DNA from: Conchocele bisecta
Lineage: Eukaryota > Mollusca > Bivalvia > Lucinida > Thyasiridae
Direction of reading: 5' to 3'
DNA: 64,000 nt
Assembly (NCBI GenBank): GCA_029237695.1
Contig: CM055265.1
Location: 71,277,912-71,341,911, forward strand
Shown here one piece after another: positions 23,018 through 34,100 of this stretch. Each line of letters opens with the position of its first letter. Position 1 is the first letter of the stretch. Both the position numbers and the translations under genes were made by a program. The notes beneath the pieces are model-generated. The model was not told the origin of the DNA. It made no database searches and saw only the letters and a list, made by a program, of their open reading frames with translations.

Positions 23018-23416
23018 CAGAGCTCCAGATAAGGTGCGTATTTGCGTAAATACCCAATTAAAATTGCCAAAAACTCAATTGAAATCAGAAGTAGTGAGTA
23101 TCAAAAAGCAATGAAAAATTTGTGGTATCTTTATCATGCTACAGAAAACAATAAACAGACCACAAATATAGCATATTTTCTTATTTTTCCATGAAAACAC
23201 ATCTTGGTATTTCATTAGAATTGTCTCCAAGGAGACAATTCTAATGAAATGCCAAGACATGTTTCATTTAGAAGAAAATTATTCAATAATTGCTGTCTGT
23301 TGATGTGTAAACAGTAGTGTGATTTTATTTTATCCAATTAAAACTTGAAATACCCAATTGCTTCAGAAATGATGGAGTAAAAATACTCAATTACTAATTC
23401 CTTATCTGGAGCCCTG
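23018..23416. mobile_element. 399-bp CAGAGCTCCAGATAAGG MITE
   Basis: The ends CAGAGCTCCAGATAAGG / CCTTATCTGGAGCCCTG are inverted. The body has ttgtctccaaggagacaatt at a palindromic centre. Copies at 25139, 28777, 50457, 56774 and 61531 define the family. The one at 56774 is its inverted-duplication partner. A hAT-like origin is inferred from the CAG ends. Confidence 0.7.
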
Positions 23417-23583
23417 ATGCCATCGTTCTCATCAACAACACAGCACTTTAGAATCATTTCCAAAGGGCATTTTCTATTCAACATTATTAAAGAAAATTGT
23501 CAAATCTAGGAGCAAATGCAAAACTTCAAGTGAATGACACAGTCAGAAATGACCAATCAAGTTTAGAAGTTACGGTAATCTTT

Positions 23584-24588
23584 AACAAGAGCTGTAGGAG
23601 AACAGCATAGCTCGACTAAGAGTGTTGTCGATGTACACATAGCTTGACAAACAAGGTGGCCGCGGCTTGCATAAAAATCTTAACCAAGGTTTACTAAAAA
23701 CCTTAACCAAGGGAAATTAAGTAACTAATTCAAGGTATGGTTGCTGTAGGCCCTGGAGTATTCCATATACAAGCTCGACTAAATACATTAACCAAGGGGA
23801 AATAACTAAGTAATCCAAGGGTAAAAGTAGGTCAATGCCAAGTATGGTTGCTGTAGGCCCAGGAGTATTCCATATACAAGCTTGACTATAAACCATAACC
23901 AAGTTTGAGTACAAACCTTAACCAAGGGGAAGGTGAAGGTAAAATATAGGTCAGGGGTTATTGATGTACATCCCTATGAGAAAAAGTTATCCAAGTATGG
24001 TGTCTGTATGCACACTAGTATTCCATCTACAAGCTTGACTAAAAACCTTAACCAAGGTTGACCAAAATCCTTTACCAAAGGGAATTAACTAAGTAATTCA
24101 AGGTTAAATGTAGGTCAGGTCAAATATAGGTCAGGAGTTGTTGATGTTCATCACTAGGAGATGAAGTTGTCCAAGTATGGTGGGTGTAGGGCCAGTAGTA
24201 TTCCATATACAAGCTTGACTAAAAACTGTAACCAATGGGAATTAACTAAGTAATTCAAGAGGAAATGTAGGTCAAGGTCAAATATAGATCGGGGGTTATT
24301 GATGTACATCCCTATGAGAAAAGGTTGTCCAAGTATGGTGTCTGTATGCACAGTAGTATTCCATGTACAAGCTTGACTAAAAACCTTAACCAAGGTTGAC
24401 TAAAAACTTTAACCAAGGGGAATTAACTAAGCAACTCAAGAGGAAATGTAGGTCAATGTCAAATATAGATCAGGGGTTATTGATGTACATCACTAGGAGA
24501 TGAAGTTGTCCAAGTATGGTGGGTGTAGGGCCAGTAGTATTCCATATACAAGCTTGACTAAAAAACCTTAACCAAGGCGTGACGGTGA

Positions 24589-24619
<31 letters not shown>

Positions 24620-24919
24620 ACCGGGGTGACTACATAAGCTCTAACTATTCTTCGAATAGTTGAGCTAAAAACCTTAACCCAGGGGAATTAACTAAGTAAT
24701 TCAAGGTTAAGTGTAGGTCAAGGTCAAATCTAGGTCAGGGGTTGTTGATGTACATCACTAGGAGATGAAGTTGTCCAAGTATGGTGGGTGTAGGGCCAGG
24801 AGTATTCCATATACAAGCTTGACTAAAAACCTTAACCAAGGCGTGACGGTAACGCCGGCACCCGACGCCGACGCCGGGGTGACTACATAAGCTCTAACTA
24901 TTCTTCGAATAGTCGAGCT
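23584..24919 (+). mobile_element. Pearl/HINE-like element with duplicated 3' end
   Basis: The 5' end 'aacaagagctgtaggagaac' has a gctgt/acagc hairpin. Units of ~150 bp follow (gactaaaaaccttaaccaag, gttgtccaagtatggtgggt). A GACGCC run (24588-24620) and hairpin aactattc-ttc-gaatagtt end at 24666. After one more unit a second GACGCC tail and the same hairpin end at 24919. It lies in the intron beside MORC exon 3 (minus). Confidence 0.75.
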
Positions 24920-24979
24920 AAAAATGTAAAACTTTTATTGCAAATCTAAGTAATTGCAGGAGCTCTGTTATTTAATTAC

Positions 24980-25112
24980 CTCATCATTTTGGTCAACTTG
25001 TCCTCGTTCATTCCGTTTCCATTGTCGACAAAGGTGAGCGTGTTGTAGGTGTTGATGACCCGCTTGTCTATCCATAGCTCAGTGGCATCCACATCCGGGT
25101 CATACGCATTAT
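24980..25112 (-). CDS. MORC3: MORC3/4-like ATPase, exon 3 (minus copy): GHKL motifs I-II
   Basis: A 133-nt exon on the minus strand (2 nt, 43 codons, 2 nt) lies between acceptor tgtacctcatag and donor gtaatt. It encodes [20 protein letters not shown] and [18 protein letters not shown]. Asn and Asp of the N-box and the DNGNG glycine-rich ATP-binding motif are intact. Only one base differs from the plus-copy exon at 55216-55348 (CCG for CCA, both Pro). Acceptor and polypyrimidine tract are identical. The donor context is gtaatt here and gtaatg there. The upstream exon that should supply the catalytic Glu is not found on this side. Confidence 0.92.
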
Positions 25113-25138
25113 CTATGAGGTACAGCAAAAGGGAAACT

Positions 25139-25872
25139 CAGAGCTCCAGAAGTAGCCAGTATCAACGAGAGTGCCGAAGGTCACAATATACGCCCGTCGA
25201 GGTGAGGCAGTTAACAAGGGGAGATAATAGGATTCTTGCCGTGATAAACATGTATATTGAATTTGGTCACAATCTGTCCAAATAAATAGGCTTCTTCGTC
25301 TTGCCGTGATAAACATGTATACCGAATTTGTTTACGATCGGTGAAGTAGAACTTGAGTTATTGCGTGGACAAGGAAACAGAGTGCAAAAATTAAAAATCA
25401 ATAGGCTTCTTCATCTTGCCGTGATAAGCATGTATACCGAATTTGGTTAAAATCCGTCAAGCAGGTCTCTAGTTATTGTGCGGACAAGCTGTGCCCGCCC
25501 GCCCGTACAAGATGAATACATAATATGTCTCGTTTTTTCAAACGGGCATATAAAAAGCAATAACAATGTTGTGGTACGTTTCTCATGCTGCAGAAAACAA
25601 TAAACAGTCCACAGATACATGTCTAGCATATTTTTCTTATTTTCTATGAAAAGACATCTTGGAATTTCATTAGAATTGTCTCCAAGGAGACAATTCAAAT
25701 GTAATGCCAATACATGTTTTCATTTCGAAGCAAACTATTCACTAATTGCTGTCTGTTGATGTGTAAACAGTGTGTGATTTTATTTTACCCAATTACAATT
25801 TTGAAATACCCAAGTGCTCCAGAAATAATGGAGTGACAATACTCAATTACTAATTCCTGATCTGGAGCCCTG
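25139..25872. mobile_element. CAGAGCTCC MITE, internally deleted and split by a pearl element
   Basis: The left end cagagctccag fuses to internal MITE sequence aagtagccagtatcaa. The body resumes at 25551 (aaaagcaataacaatgttgt) and ends gatctggagccctg. It begins 26 bp from the exon-3 boundary. Confidence 0.65.
25164..25550 (+). mobile_element. Pearl-like element, 'agtgccgaaggtcacaatat' family
   Basis: The 5' end aacgagagtgccgaaggtca...tacgcccgtcgagg precedes ~2 units (cgtgataaacatgtatacc, aagtagaacttgagttattg). It ends with cccgcccgcccgtacaag and a cccgt...acggg hairpin. It is inserted in the MITE at tatcaa|aaagca. A full-length relative is at 37190-37858. Confidence 0.7.
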
Positions 25873-26485
25873 GAAACAAGAATATGATACAAATATGTGG
25901 CAGTTGTTTGGGATTAGTAAAATTAACAAACAAGAAACCAGTAACACCGATGGAGTATGTACCCCTCAAAAACATTCAATATAAAAAAACCCAGACTTTT
26001 AATTTCTAAGTCATTTGACCGTGAGCATATGGGCCACCTGGATGGGCTATAAAAATAAAATATAGATGATGATAAATGATAAATGAGCATATGAAGTTTC
26101 AAGCCAATCCGACTTGCGGTAACAGAGATAGCAGAGCTCCAGTTAAGGTGTGTAATTTGGAGGTAAATTTCTTATTTCTCCATCAAAAATGGCAAGTTGT
26201 GAGTGCTTTAGAATCGTCTCAATGAGACGATTCTAAAGGACTCCCAACTTGCCATTTTTGATGAAGAAATTTCACCCCAAGTCGGTCAAATTACGCACCT
26301 TAACTGGAGCTCTGGATAGGACATGTAAGTTTCAAGTCATTCGGATTTAGGATGGTGGAGATATTTGGTACTTAAAAAACTTTAACGTAGATTTTACAAA
26401 AAGAAATTTAACGCAAATTTCAAAGTAATTTGATCTTAACCTTGGGCATTGGGGCCGCATGGGTGGGCTATAGAATGGAAGTAGA
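25873..26485. other. Unassigned DNA with a foldback MITE
   Basis: Apart from the palindrome at 26133-26317 (listed separately) nothing is recognised. Confidence 0.3.
26136..26316. mobile_element. ~180-bp foldback MITE, 5-bp duplication GATAG
   Basis: CAGAGCTCCAGTTAAGGTG / CACCTTAACTGGAGCTCTG ends and inner arms catcaaaaatggcaagttg / caacttgccatttttgatg fold completely. GATAG immediately precedes and follows. The interior differs from the GATAAGG family. Confidence 0.75.
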
Positions 26486-28500
26486 AAATGTGGTCTGTCG
26501 ACGCACGTAGTGCCCCTATTTTAGGAACTCTTACAAAAACTTTAAAAAAAAATAAACCGACAGACAGACGGACGGACGTATGATCAGTAGCGAGGGTAAT
26601 TGTATTAATGTGGAAGGATGTAATGAATATGTGCAAAATGAAGATATTAGCTGAAGGCAAACAGAAATTATAGGTGATTCGAGAAACTCGTACAAAAACT
26701 TTCAAAAAAAATAAACAGACAGACGGATGGCCGTACAAATGATCAGCAGCGAGGGTAATTGTATTAATGTGAAAGGATGTATCATTACTAAGTAATACAT
26801 GTGTGCAATATGAAGATATTAGCTGAAGGCAAACAGAAATCATAGGTGATTTGAGAAACTCTTACAAAAACGTTTACAAAATAAACGGACGGACAGACAG
26901 ACAAGGCGAAACCTATAGGGCACCGCCGATTCTCGACAGGGCCTAATAAACAGACAGACGGGCGGTGCGATCAGTAACAAGGGTAATTGTATTAACGTGG
27001 AAGGACGTATCGTAACTAAGTAATGCATGTGTGCAATATGAAGATATTAGCTGAAGGCAAACAGACACTAGGAAATGTAGCCTGTCGACGCACTTAGGGC
27101 CCCTATTTGAGAAACTCTTACAACAAGAAATGTGGCCTGCTGGCACACGAATGCCCCCGGTGGCAGATTTGAGAAACTGTGGCAAAGTTAATTAACCAAA
27201 GTGATAAGTATTCACAAGCACATTTATGAAGGTCAAAATGTCATGGTGATATTAAGGGCAGTGTTGATGTGTGGCATTTGTCGACAAGTATGATGTATTG
27301 ACATATTAAAGTAATCCATCAAGCGATATAGAAGTTATGACAGAAATGAGAAGCTCCGGTGAACTTAGTAATGTGTGAAAAAGTTCAAAGTTGTCAAGGT
27401 CAAGTATGCTGTGTTGAAACATTTAAGTAATCCTTCAAGGAATATAGAAGTTATGACAGAATTGAGAAAAAGAGGGAAAAAGTTGTCAGGGTCAAAAGGT
27501 CAATTTGATGTCATATTAAGGGCAGCATGGATATGTGGCATTTTGAAACACCGGCAAGCTTTTTAATGTGGGAAAAAGTTCAAAGTTGTGAAGGTCATAC
27601 TTATTAAGGGCAGCATGGATGTGTGGCATTTGTCCACAGGTATACTGTGTTGAAATATTTAAGTAATCCTTCAAGGATTATAGAAGTTATAACAGAATTT
27701 CGAAACTCCGGCGAACTTCTTAATGTGCCGGACGGACAGACACACAGTCCGAACACTATATGCCTCCGGCTCTACCGAGACGGGGGCATATTAGCTGAAG
27801 GCAAACATAAATAATAGGTGATTTGAGAAACTCTTACAAAAACTTTCAAAAAATAAACGGACGGACACAGACGGACTAGACCTATAGGGCAGACACTTAC
27901 AAAAACTGCCAAAAAACTAGACATTATGTTTGTAAAACATGGATATGCCCCAGTGGCATACTGGACTGTAACTGGACAAACTCTAACAAACTTGTTGACA
28001 TAACAAAATGGCTAAGTGTTTCAGCAACATTTCGAAAGTGACTAAGGTCAAGGTCGTGTTAATGGTGGCGAAAGTGTGTGACAAATGTTCAGGTGATTCT
28101 AGTGTCCAAGTATGGAAGCAATTCGTTGCGTAATATTGAAGATATTACATGTTGGAGAAACTCTTACAATCTTTTTGACGCAACAAAATGGCTAAGTGTT
28201 TCAGTGAAATTTCGATGATGACCATGGTCAAGGTTGTGTCAATGGGCGGGTGTGTGACAAAAGTTCAGGTGATTCAAGTGTCCAAGTATCGAAGCAATCC
28301 TGTAATATTGAAGATATTACTTGTTAGAGAAACTCTTACAAACTTTTTCACGTAAATGTAAATGGACATACGGAACCTCAAGAGCAATGCAATATGCCCC
28401 CCCCCCCCACACTTTGCTATCGCTTAGGGGGCATAATAAACAGGCGGACGGGGCGAAACCTATAGGGACCCTAATAAATATGGATGGTGATATGTGAAGT
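26486..28500 (+). repeat. Cluster of pearl-like elements with ~150-190-bp units
   Basis: 5' ends occur at 26486 (gtctgtcgacgcacgtagtg), 27067, 27121 (gaaatgtggcctgctggcac) and ~27925. Units carry ttgtattaatgtggaaggat with gaagatattagctgaaggca, or aagtaatccttcaaggaata. Tails of GACAGACGGACG (26560, 26890, 27725, 27850) and hairpins near 27765 and 28395-28432 (poly-C) mark several 3' ends. These are tandem or nested copies, with no gene. Confidence 0.65.
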
Positions 28501-28556
28501 TTCAAGTCAATCTGTTGTGGAGATATTTGGTACTTAAAAAACATTAACGCAAATGC

Positions 28557-28676
28557 GGTCTGACTTGACCACCAACGTGGTCCGACTTGACCATGGTCCG
28601 ATTTGACCATGGTCCGAGGTGACCATAGGCCGACTTGACCATGGTCCGACTTGACCATGGTCTGCCGTGACCATAA
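28557..28676 (+). repeat. ~17-bp palindrome-bearing tandem repeat (gaccatggtc)
   Basis: About seven copies of ttgaccatggtccgac-like units occur. Each contains the self-complementary GACCATGGTC or a variant. The source of the overlapping short open frames here is this repeat. Confidence 0.7.
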
Positions 28677-28776
28677 TTATGTGGATGCACAGGCTGAGCT
28701 GGATCTGTACTGGTGGCAAAAACCTTAAGCCCCATTTCTCCAGCCACAGCAACATATAATAATAACAAAGAAAAGC

Positions 28777-29173
28777 CAGCGTTCCAGATAAGCTGCGTAT
28801 TTGCTTAAATACCCAATTAAAATTGCCAAAAAACCAATTGAAATCAGAAGTAGCGAGTATCAAAAAGCAATAACAATTGTGTGGTACCTTTATCCAGCTG
28901 CAGAAAACAATAAACAGACCACAAATTTATATAGCATATTTTTCTTATTTTCCATGAAAACACATCTTGGAATTTCATTAGCAGACAATTCTAAGGAAAT
29001 GCCAAGACATGTGTTCATTTCGAATCAAACTATTCAATAATTGCTTTCTGTTGATGTGTAAACAGTAGACTAGTGTCATTTTATTTTACCCAATTAAAAT
29101 TTTGAAATACCCAATTGCTTCAGAAATGATGGAGTGAAAATACTCAATTACTAATTCCTTATCTGGAGCCCTG
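28777..29173. mobile_element. CAG-CTCCAGATAAG MITE
   Basis: The ends are CAGCGTTCCAGATAAG and CCTTATCTGGAGCCCTG. 'aaagc' precedes the element and recurs one base after its end. Same family as 23018. Confidence 0.65.
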
Positions 29174-29816
29174 GAAAGCCGAAACATGCCGAATGTCAAT
29201 GTCTGCAAGTACCGCAATTAGATCCCAAAATCTACACCTGTGCACATTGATGTCCATTTATAACCACTATATAGCATACATGTAGGTACATGTACCATGG
29301 ATTACGAAGGTTACATGGTTTGTCACCAATTTAACCCTTTCAACCCTAAGGAACTGGAATGGACTGTGATATGCTAATGTTCCGACCAATCCAATGGTCA
29401 CAAAATGATTTTCAGATTCGTCCATTTATGAAAAGGGGGTGTTTTTGTTCTAAGAAATATGAAAATTACTTGCAAAAATCATCTGGAACTGCACTGTTTG
29501 CATAAACCGCTATAGCGGGCTTTCGGGTTCAAAGGGTTAACAGTATTAAAAGCATGCTCTGCAGAGTTTGGCAATGAATCTCATTACTTTTTAGGTCTTT
29601 CATTTTTGGGTTACACGCTCTTTGTATTTGGTTACATGCGGTTACATACCATTCTTGTGCAGAGATAGGCGATGAATGTGATTTGTTTATGCCTTTCATT
29701 TTTGGGTTACACGCTCTTTGTATTTGGTACCATGTGGTTAGACCAGTGTAGAGCCAGATCAGACTGTACAGGTGCATCCGCTCTGTGAAACAATTCAGTG
29801 TTGTCTATCTTGAAGT
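29174..29816. other. Unassigned DNA with ~110-bp tandem pair
   Basis: At 29590-29745 'tttcatttttgggttacacg ctctttgtatttgg' occurs twice. Positions 29335-29540 belong to the ttaaccctttcaaccctaag repeat also seen at 57775. No gene. Confidence 0.4.
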
Positions 29817-30251
29817 TATGTCATCGTATTTGATGAGCTACATATCATCGAAAATCCGTCCGTTTGTTACTACGTAAAAAATACGTCACAGATTACATCA
29901 TATCGAAAAATCGGGTTCGTACACATTGAAGATGTGTGCTAATTAATTTCTGGAGACGGGTCGTTGTGAAGGCGACGGTCTCGAGATTCAGGGGGTGTGT
30001 CTGCATGTGATTGGCCGACGGAACACGTCATTGCGACGTTACTGACATCATTTCTCCATATATCATTATATGGTATTACCGTAAGCACGAGAGTGGTGTA
30101 AACTACTGCTGACAAGTGGTGTATTTTCTGTATACTACAGTCATTCGACATAACCTTCCGTGAGCTTTACTTTCGGGTTTCCTTTGTTATATTCGCAGAA
30201 TGATCAATAATGAGGACACGGGAAATCCTAAACTGGATCGTTACAATACTG
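29817..30251 (+). repeat. 435-bp direct duplication, copy 1
   Basis: It runs from tatgtcatcgtatttgatg to gttacaatactg and matches 31231-31656 with a handful of substitutions and one 8-bp gap. It includes an ATG at 30200 (MINNEDTGNPKLDRYNT) that here continues without a nearby donor. Confidence 0.85.
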
Positions 30252-31230
30252 GCTCTACATGTTCAGAGATCATCAGGCAATATAAAATGATTTTACTGAA
30301 TATAATCCCCACCCGTCCCTAAACAGTAATGCCAGATTATTTTTTATTTGATAATAGTTGAAGAAACATCATTAACTATTGTTTGTTAACACTATTTACA
30401 ACAACTTTTAATAAAAAATAAGACACACCCACCCTATCAGCCCCCACCCACCATAATTCGGATGACACTAAACTGGTGTGATACCGCTGGCGACGGTTCT
30501 GTTAACTATTGTTTAAAGGGACAGTATGACAAAAACATTGACTATAATGTAAGTATAATATAATTAAATAACTCGATCAGACTGTGTGATTTATTCTCAG
30601 TAAACTTTTACTTGTGCTAATGCAGTAATGAAACATTACAAATTGGACACTCGTAATTGTAGTTTTAAATGTAGAAACTACCGTTTATTTAACCAGACGA
30701 GCTAATTATCGTAACATGATGCACGAATGATTTGGTCCTTACGCGAAACAAAAGATAGAGCGTAGCAAACTGAATTTGTTTAGCGGTAGGACCCAATCAC
30801 GAGGGCATTGTTTCAAGATAATCAGCTCACCTGATTAAAGAAACGTTTTCTTGCATGTCACACACGATACTTTATAAAAACAAAGCGAATCAGGCGTAAA
30901 ATATGGCCGAGAGCAAGGTGTGGAATCACGTACGTGTTTCCGAACGGCGTGATGTCATGTTTTTTTAGATGTGTTTACAGTAGATTTCCTTTAATATCTT
31001 TCTAATGGAATGATATATTTTTATGAAATATACCGCAGCAAATGCGGTACACATTGCCCTTTATTGTATTAGCTGCTTTAATCTTATAATTATGTCGTTT
31101 TGACGAAGAATCGGTTACCGTAAATGTAAATAAAAACTAGAGCACGTGAATGTAAGAAATAAACGGTACTCGATTCTTTGTGAAAGTTACAAGTTATTGT
31201 ACATAACTTTCAGAGCACCCATATAATACA
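30252..31230. other. Spacer between the direct duplicates
   Basis: This is low-repeat DNA. A TATAAAA (30873) and ATGGCCGAGAGCAAGG (30903) followed by gtacgt are present but too close together to be a convincing promoter and first exon. Confidence 0.3.
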
Positions 31231-31656
31231 TATGTCATCGTATTTGATGAGCTACATATCATCAAAATCCGTCCGTTTGTTACTACGTAAAAAATACGTC
31301 ACAGATTACATCATATCGAAAAATCGGGTTCGTACACATTGAAGATGTGTGCTAATTAATTTCTGGAGGCGGGTCGTTGTGAAGGCGACGGTCTCGAGAT
31401 TCAGGAGGTGTGTCTGCATTTGATTGGCCGACGGAACACGTCATTGCGACGTTACTGACATCATTTCTCCATATATGGTATTACCGTAAGCACGAGAGTG
31501 GTGTAAACTACTGCTGACAAGTGGTGTATTTTCTGTATACTACAGTCATTCGACATAACCTTCCGTGAGCTTTACTTTTGGGTTTCCTTTGTTATATTCG
31601 CAGAATGATCAATAATGAGGACACGGGAAATCCTAAACTGGATCGTTACAATACTG
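31231..31656 (+). repeat. 435-bp direct duplication, copy 2
   Basis: Near-identical to 29817-30251. It lacks TG...CA-type LTR structure, a polypurine tract or target duplication, so a segmental direct duplication is favoured over a small LTR element. Confidence 0.8.
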
Positions 31657-31667
31657 CAGCAAATCAG
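31605..31667 (+). CDS. Candidate first exon of an unidentified gene
   Basis: ATG at 31605 opens 21 codons (MINNEDTGNPKLDRYNTAAN, then Q) and ends CAG before gtggcg, a usable donor, in phase 0. Most of it sits in the second 435-bp duplicate. I do not recognise the protein. Support comes only from a plausible start, donor and phase agreement with 35058 and 37954. Confidence 0.25.
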
Positions 31668-32130
31668 GTGGCGATGTGTGTGTGGGATTCTTTCGGAAAG
31701 AGATATTTTTCTGTAACTCTGGTAGCTAAAACGTTTGTAACTATAACAATATACTAAACACAGATGTTTAAAGTGAATATATTTGGGGACCTAAGGCATT
31801 TATTATGTTCCAGAGTCGTAAGTCAGCAGAAAATTTGAAACGTGTGGTGTTTGAGCGAGCCCGAAACTAAGCCTGTCTATGGCATTGTCCCAAGCTCTTG
31901 CCAACCTTGAAAGGTTATACTGTATATTGTAAGGAAATGGGTGGATGGGGTAACATTTTTCAAATGAGCCATTTATTGGGTCCTATGTCCGAGTCTTCCA
32001 CCTGTGAGTAAGACCTAACGTCAAGCTAATGACAACGTTCATGACGTCATGATGATACCTTGTAACGTGACGTCTCCCAAGTCAAGATGGCCGCGTTAAG
32101 CTCACAGGAACAGCGTACCCACATTAAATG

Positions 32131-32650
32131 TACATGCCCACTCAGTAGGCCACATGTCAGGATATGATATAGGGAGATAGATAGTTTTGTATATTCTGTA
32201 GATATGACATTTTCTGGTAAAATAAACATTCATTGACCATTACCCCACGTTTTGATTGGCATTATTATACATTTTATATCAGAGATAAATTTCCACACTG
32301 CTAGCAGGGGTGATAACCGTGTTTCCTTAAAATGTTAACGGACATTACTATTTATTCTCTGTATTTATGTTTTGGATGTGCATTGATCATACTTTAATCT
32401 GTCGAAAATAAGGTGACGCATTTAATTAGTATAAATAATTAAAAAATATCATGCCTCATTTATATATGAAAATAGCCTGATAACACCGCGAGTGACTATC
32501 ATCAGTACAAATAATATGACTAAATGATTATATCTGTATAGCGGACATATGTAATTGTTAGAACTTGTGGAATGTAGTGACACTATTATAAACTTATTTA
32601 ATTCCTATAAGGAACATGTTGTGCCTACTTGGTTGGGATGTACCTTTAAA
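32131..32650. mobile_element. TTAA-target MITE, TIR GTACATGCCCACTCAGTAGG
   Basis: TTAA then ATGTACATGCCCACTCAG at the left; GATGTACCT then TTAA at the right. Its segment 32439-32568 is identical to 60338-60467 inside a HINE. Confidence 0.75.
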
Positions 32651-34026
32651 TTTGAAACGTATCAGATAATTGCCACACGAATACGAAACAAATCCACCGT
32701 GCGTTAAAAGAACCATGTTTACCCACCTACATAGATTACCAAATTCAGTCATGTTGTTACCTTGCAACCTGACTTTAAATAAACGTATGTTCTGTTCTGT
32801 TCCGTTCAGCTATTAATTAACCCTTTCAACACCACAGGCCTGTATAGTGGTATTGGCAAATAGTGTAGATCAATATGAGCCAGCTCGTGACGAGATGTCT
32901 CCTCGGGATCCGCACTTTTTGCAAGTAATATTCCCATTTTTTAAAACAAAAACACTCCTTTTTCATAATGGACAAGTCTGAAAATCATTGTGTGACGGTT
33001 AAATTGGTTGCAAAATTAGCATATCAAATTCCATTCCAGTTACCAGGGATACATCGTCCCAGTAGTTACTTAGGGGTGAACGAGTTAAATATATTGAGAT
33101 GCGCCTACTATTGGTTCCATAATGTAATATTACGGTAGCTGATGTCTTTTTCACTGGCGGTCATCTTTTTTATGCGAATTGTGAAAAGTATATCATGCAC
33201 AGATGAATACAGTATCTATGTCTAAACATATTGGCACAACAAATGTTTCGTGCGCTCGGAAGTTACCGAAAACCCTTCGCGCCCGGGGGTTTACACAGTG
33301 GAAATGTAATGTGTTTACTCTATGAACCGCCACCGTCAGCCAGATCTGTCAACAACTAATTATTTTGCGGTTTATTTGCTATCAGTCAGCAGTGATTATA
33401 TAACGGCTCTCACATGACCAATGTCAGCCACCTGCATCGTCCATGGATCCGAATTCACAGCTACAACTCGAAATTACGCTCCGCCTACATAGTAGCTATA
33501 GTTGTTACACAACCTATCTAAAACGTACAGTGTACGTGTTTTGTTTTGTCTGAAAGTGCGGTCCGGAACAGAAATTGATACCCAGTAATTTCTCTTGCAA
33601 TATGGCTGGTACGACCAGATTAACACACCCAGCCTAGAGATACGGTCATGTGTCTTCGGGGCAACACATTTGGAATTAAACAAATGCTGAAAGAAAATAC
33701 TGTCTAATTCCCAAGTATCTGACTTCAATGAGTGCCTAATTATCGGGAGAGAGAGAGCAGTAACGGCATTATGGGCCGATGTATGGTCATTTAGTATCCT
33801 CATCCTCGGAATTATTTGGCTGCCGTGTCTGATTCCCATCTCTTGAGAGTTGTGTGCTATCTAATTGTTGGTTGTTTTATTTTCAGTTTATCACAGAAAG
33901 TGGATGCAAGGCGAGCGAATAATAAATCAAATTGAAGACTGTTCGTATGTTAAAAAAACAAAACAGATTTTAATGACGTTATGTCCTGGCGTAAATAATC
34001 TTGCCAAATCATTACGTTGTAAACTA

Positions 34027-34100
34027 CAGCGGACCTCTCCAAACCGGACACCCTTGTTTGCCCCCAAGGTGTCCGGTTTGGAGATGTTCCACTGTAAATC
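34027..34100. repeat. ~75-bp inverted repeat 'accctctccaaaccggacac' type
   Basis: gcggacctctccaaaccgga pairs with tccggtttggagatgttcca. Further copies or halves are at 34213-34250, 35246-35325 and 35395-35452 (cctctctaaaccggacacct). This is a short palindromic dispersed repeat. Confidence 0.65.

Larger units (their letters stand above)
1218..25112 (-). other. MORC3: MORC3/4-like gene, minus-strand copy (exons 3-8, probably defective)
   Basis: Six exon-sized blocks on the minus strand align in order to a MORC3/4 N-terminal region: GHKL motif II (24980-25112), a broken exon 4 (21310-21363), the IVFT..SMSV..LSQTYL block (20838-20938), the AIL.HS.F..E..LLAEL block (20008-20168), the DKWDIRNPE block (18752-18890) and YCSILYLKP (1218-1327). 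Exons 6 to 7 to 8 join in phase. Four facts argue that it is not fully functional: a TGA in exon 4, an element at the 5' edge of exon 5, an element inside exon 8, and no visible exons 1-2 between 25.1 and 46 kb. Intron 7 alone is 17.4 kb and filled with transposons. Confidence 0.8.
21310..25138. repeat. Left arm of an inverted duplication carrying MORC exons 3-4
   Basis: Read in reverse complement, this arm follows 55190-62520 in order: MITE end and exon 3; intron (aaacttgattg.. catttgctcctagatttgac); MITE 23018-23416; foldback MITE 22418-22910; the cctgtatagtggtattggca segment; ggctacactggtttacta; HINE 21407-21718; exon-4 relic. Each arm carries private insertions. Confidence 0.8.

Noticed and set aside
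30903..30929. MAESKVWNH first exon with donor gtacgt, resembling a BED-finger start
   Set aside because: Nine codons only, TATA too close to the ATG, and no following exon recognised.
29817..31656. Small LTR retrotransposon (435-bp direct repeats around 979 bp)
   Set aside because: No polypurine tract, no convincing primer-binding site, no TG...CA ends and no target-site duplication.
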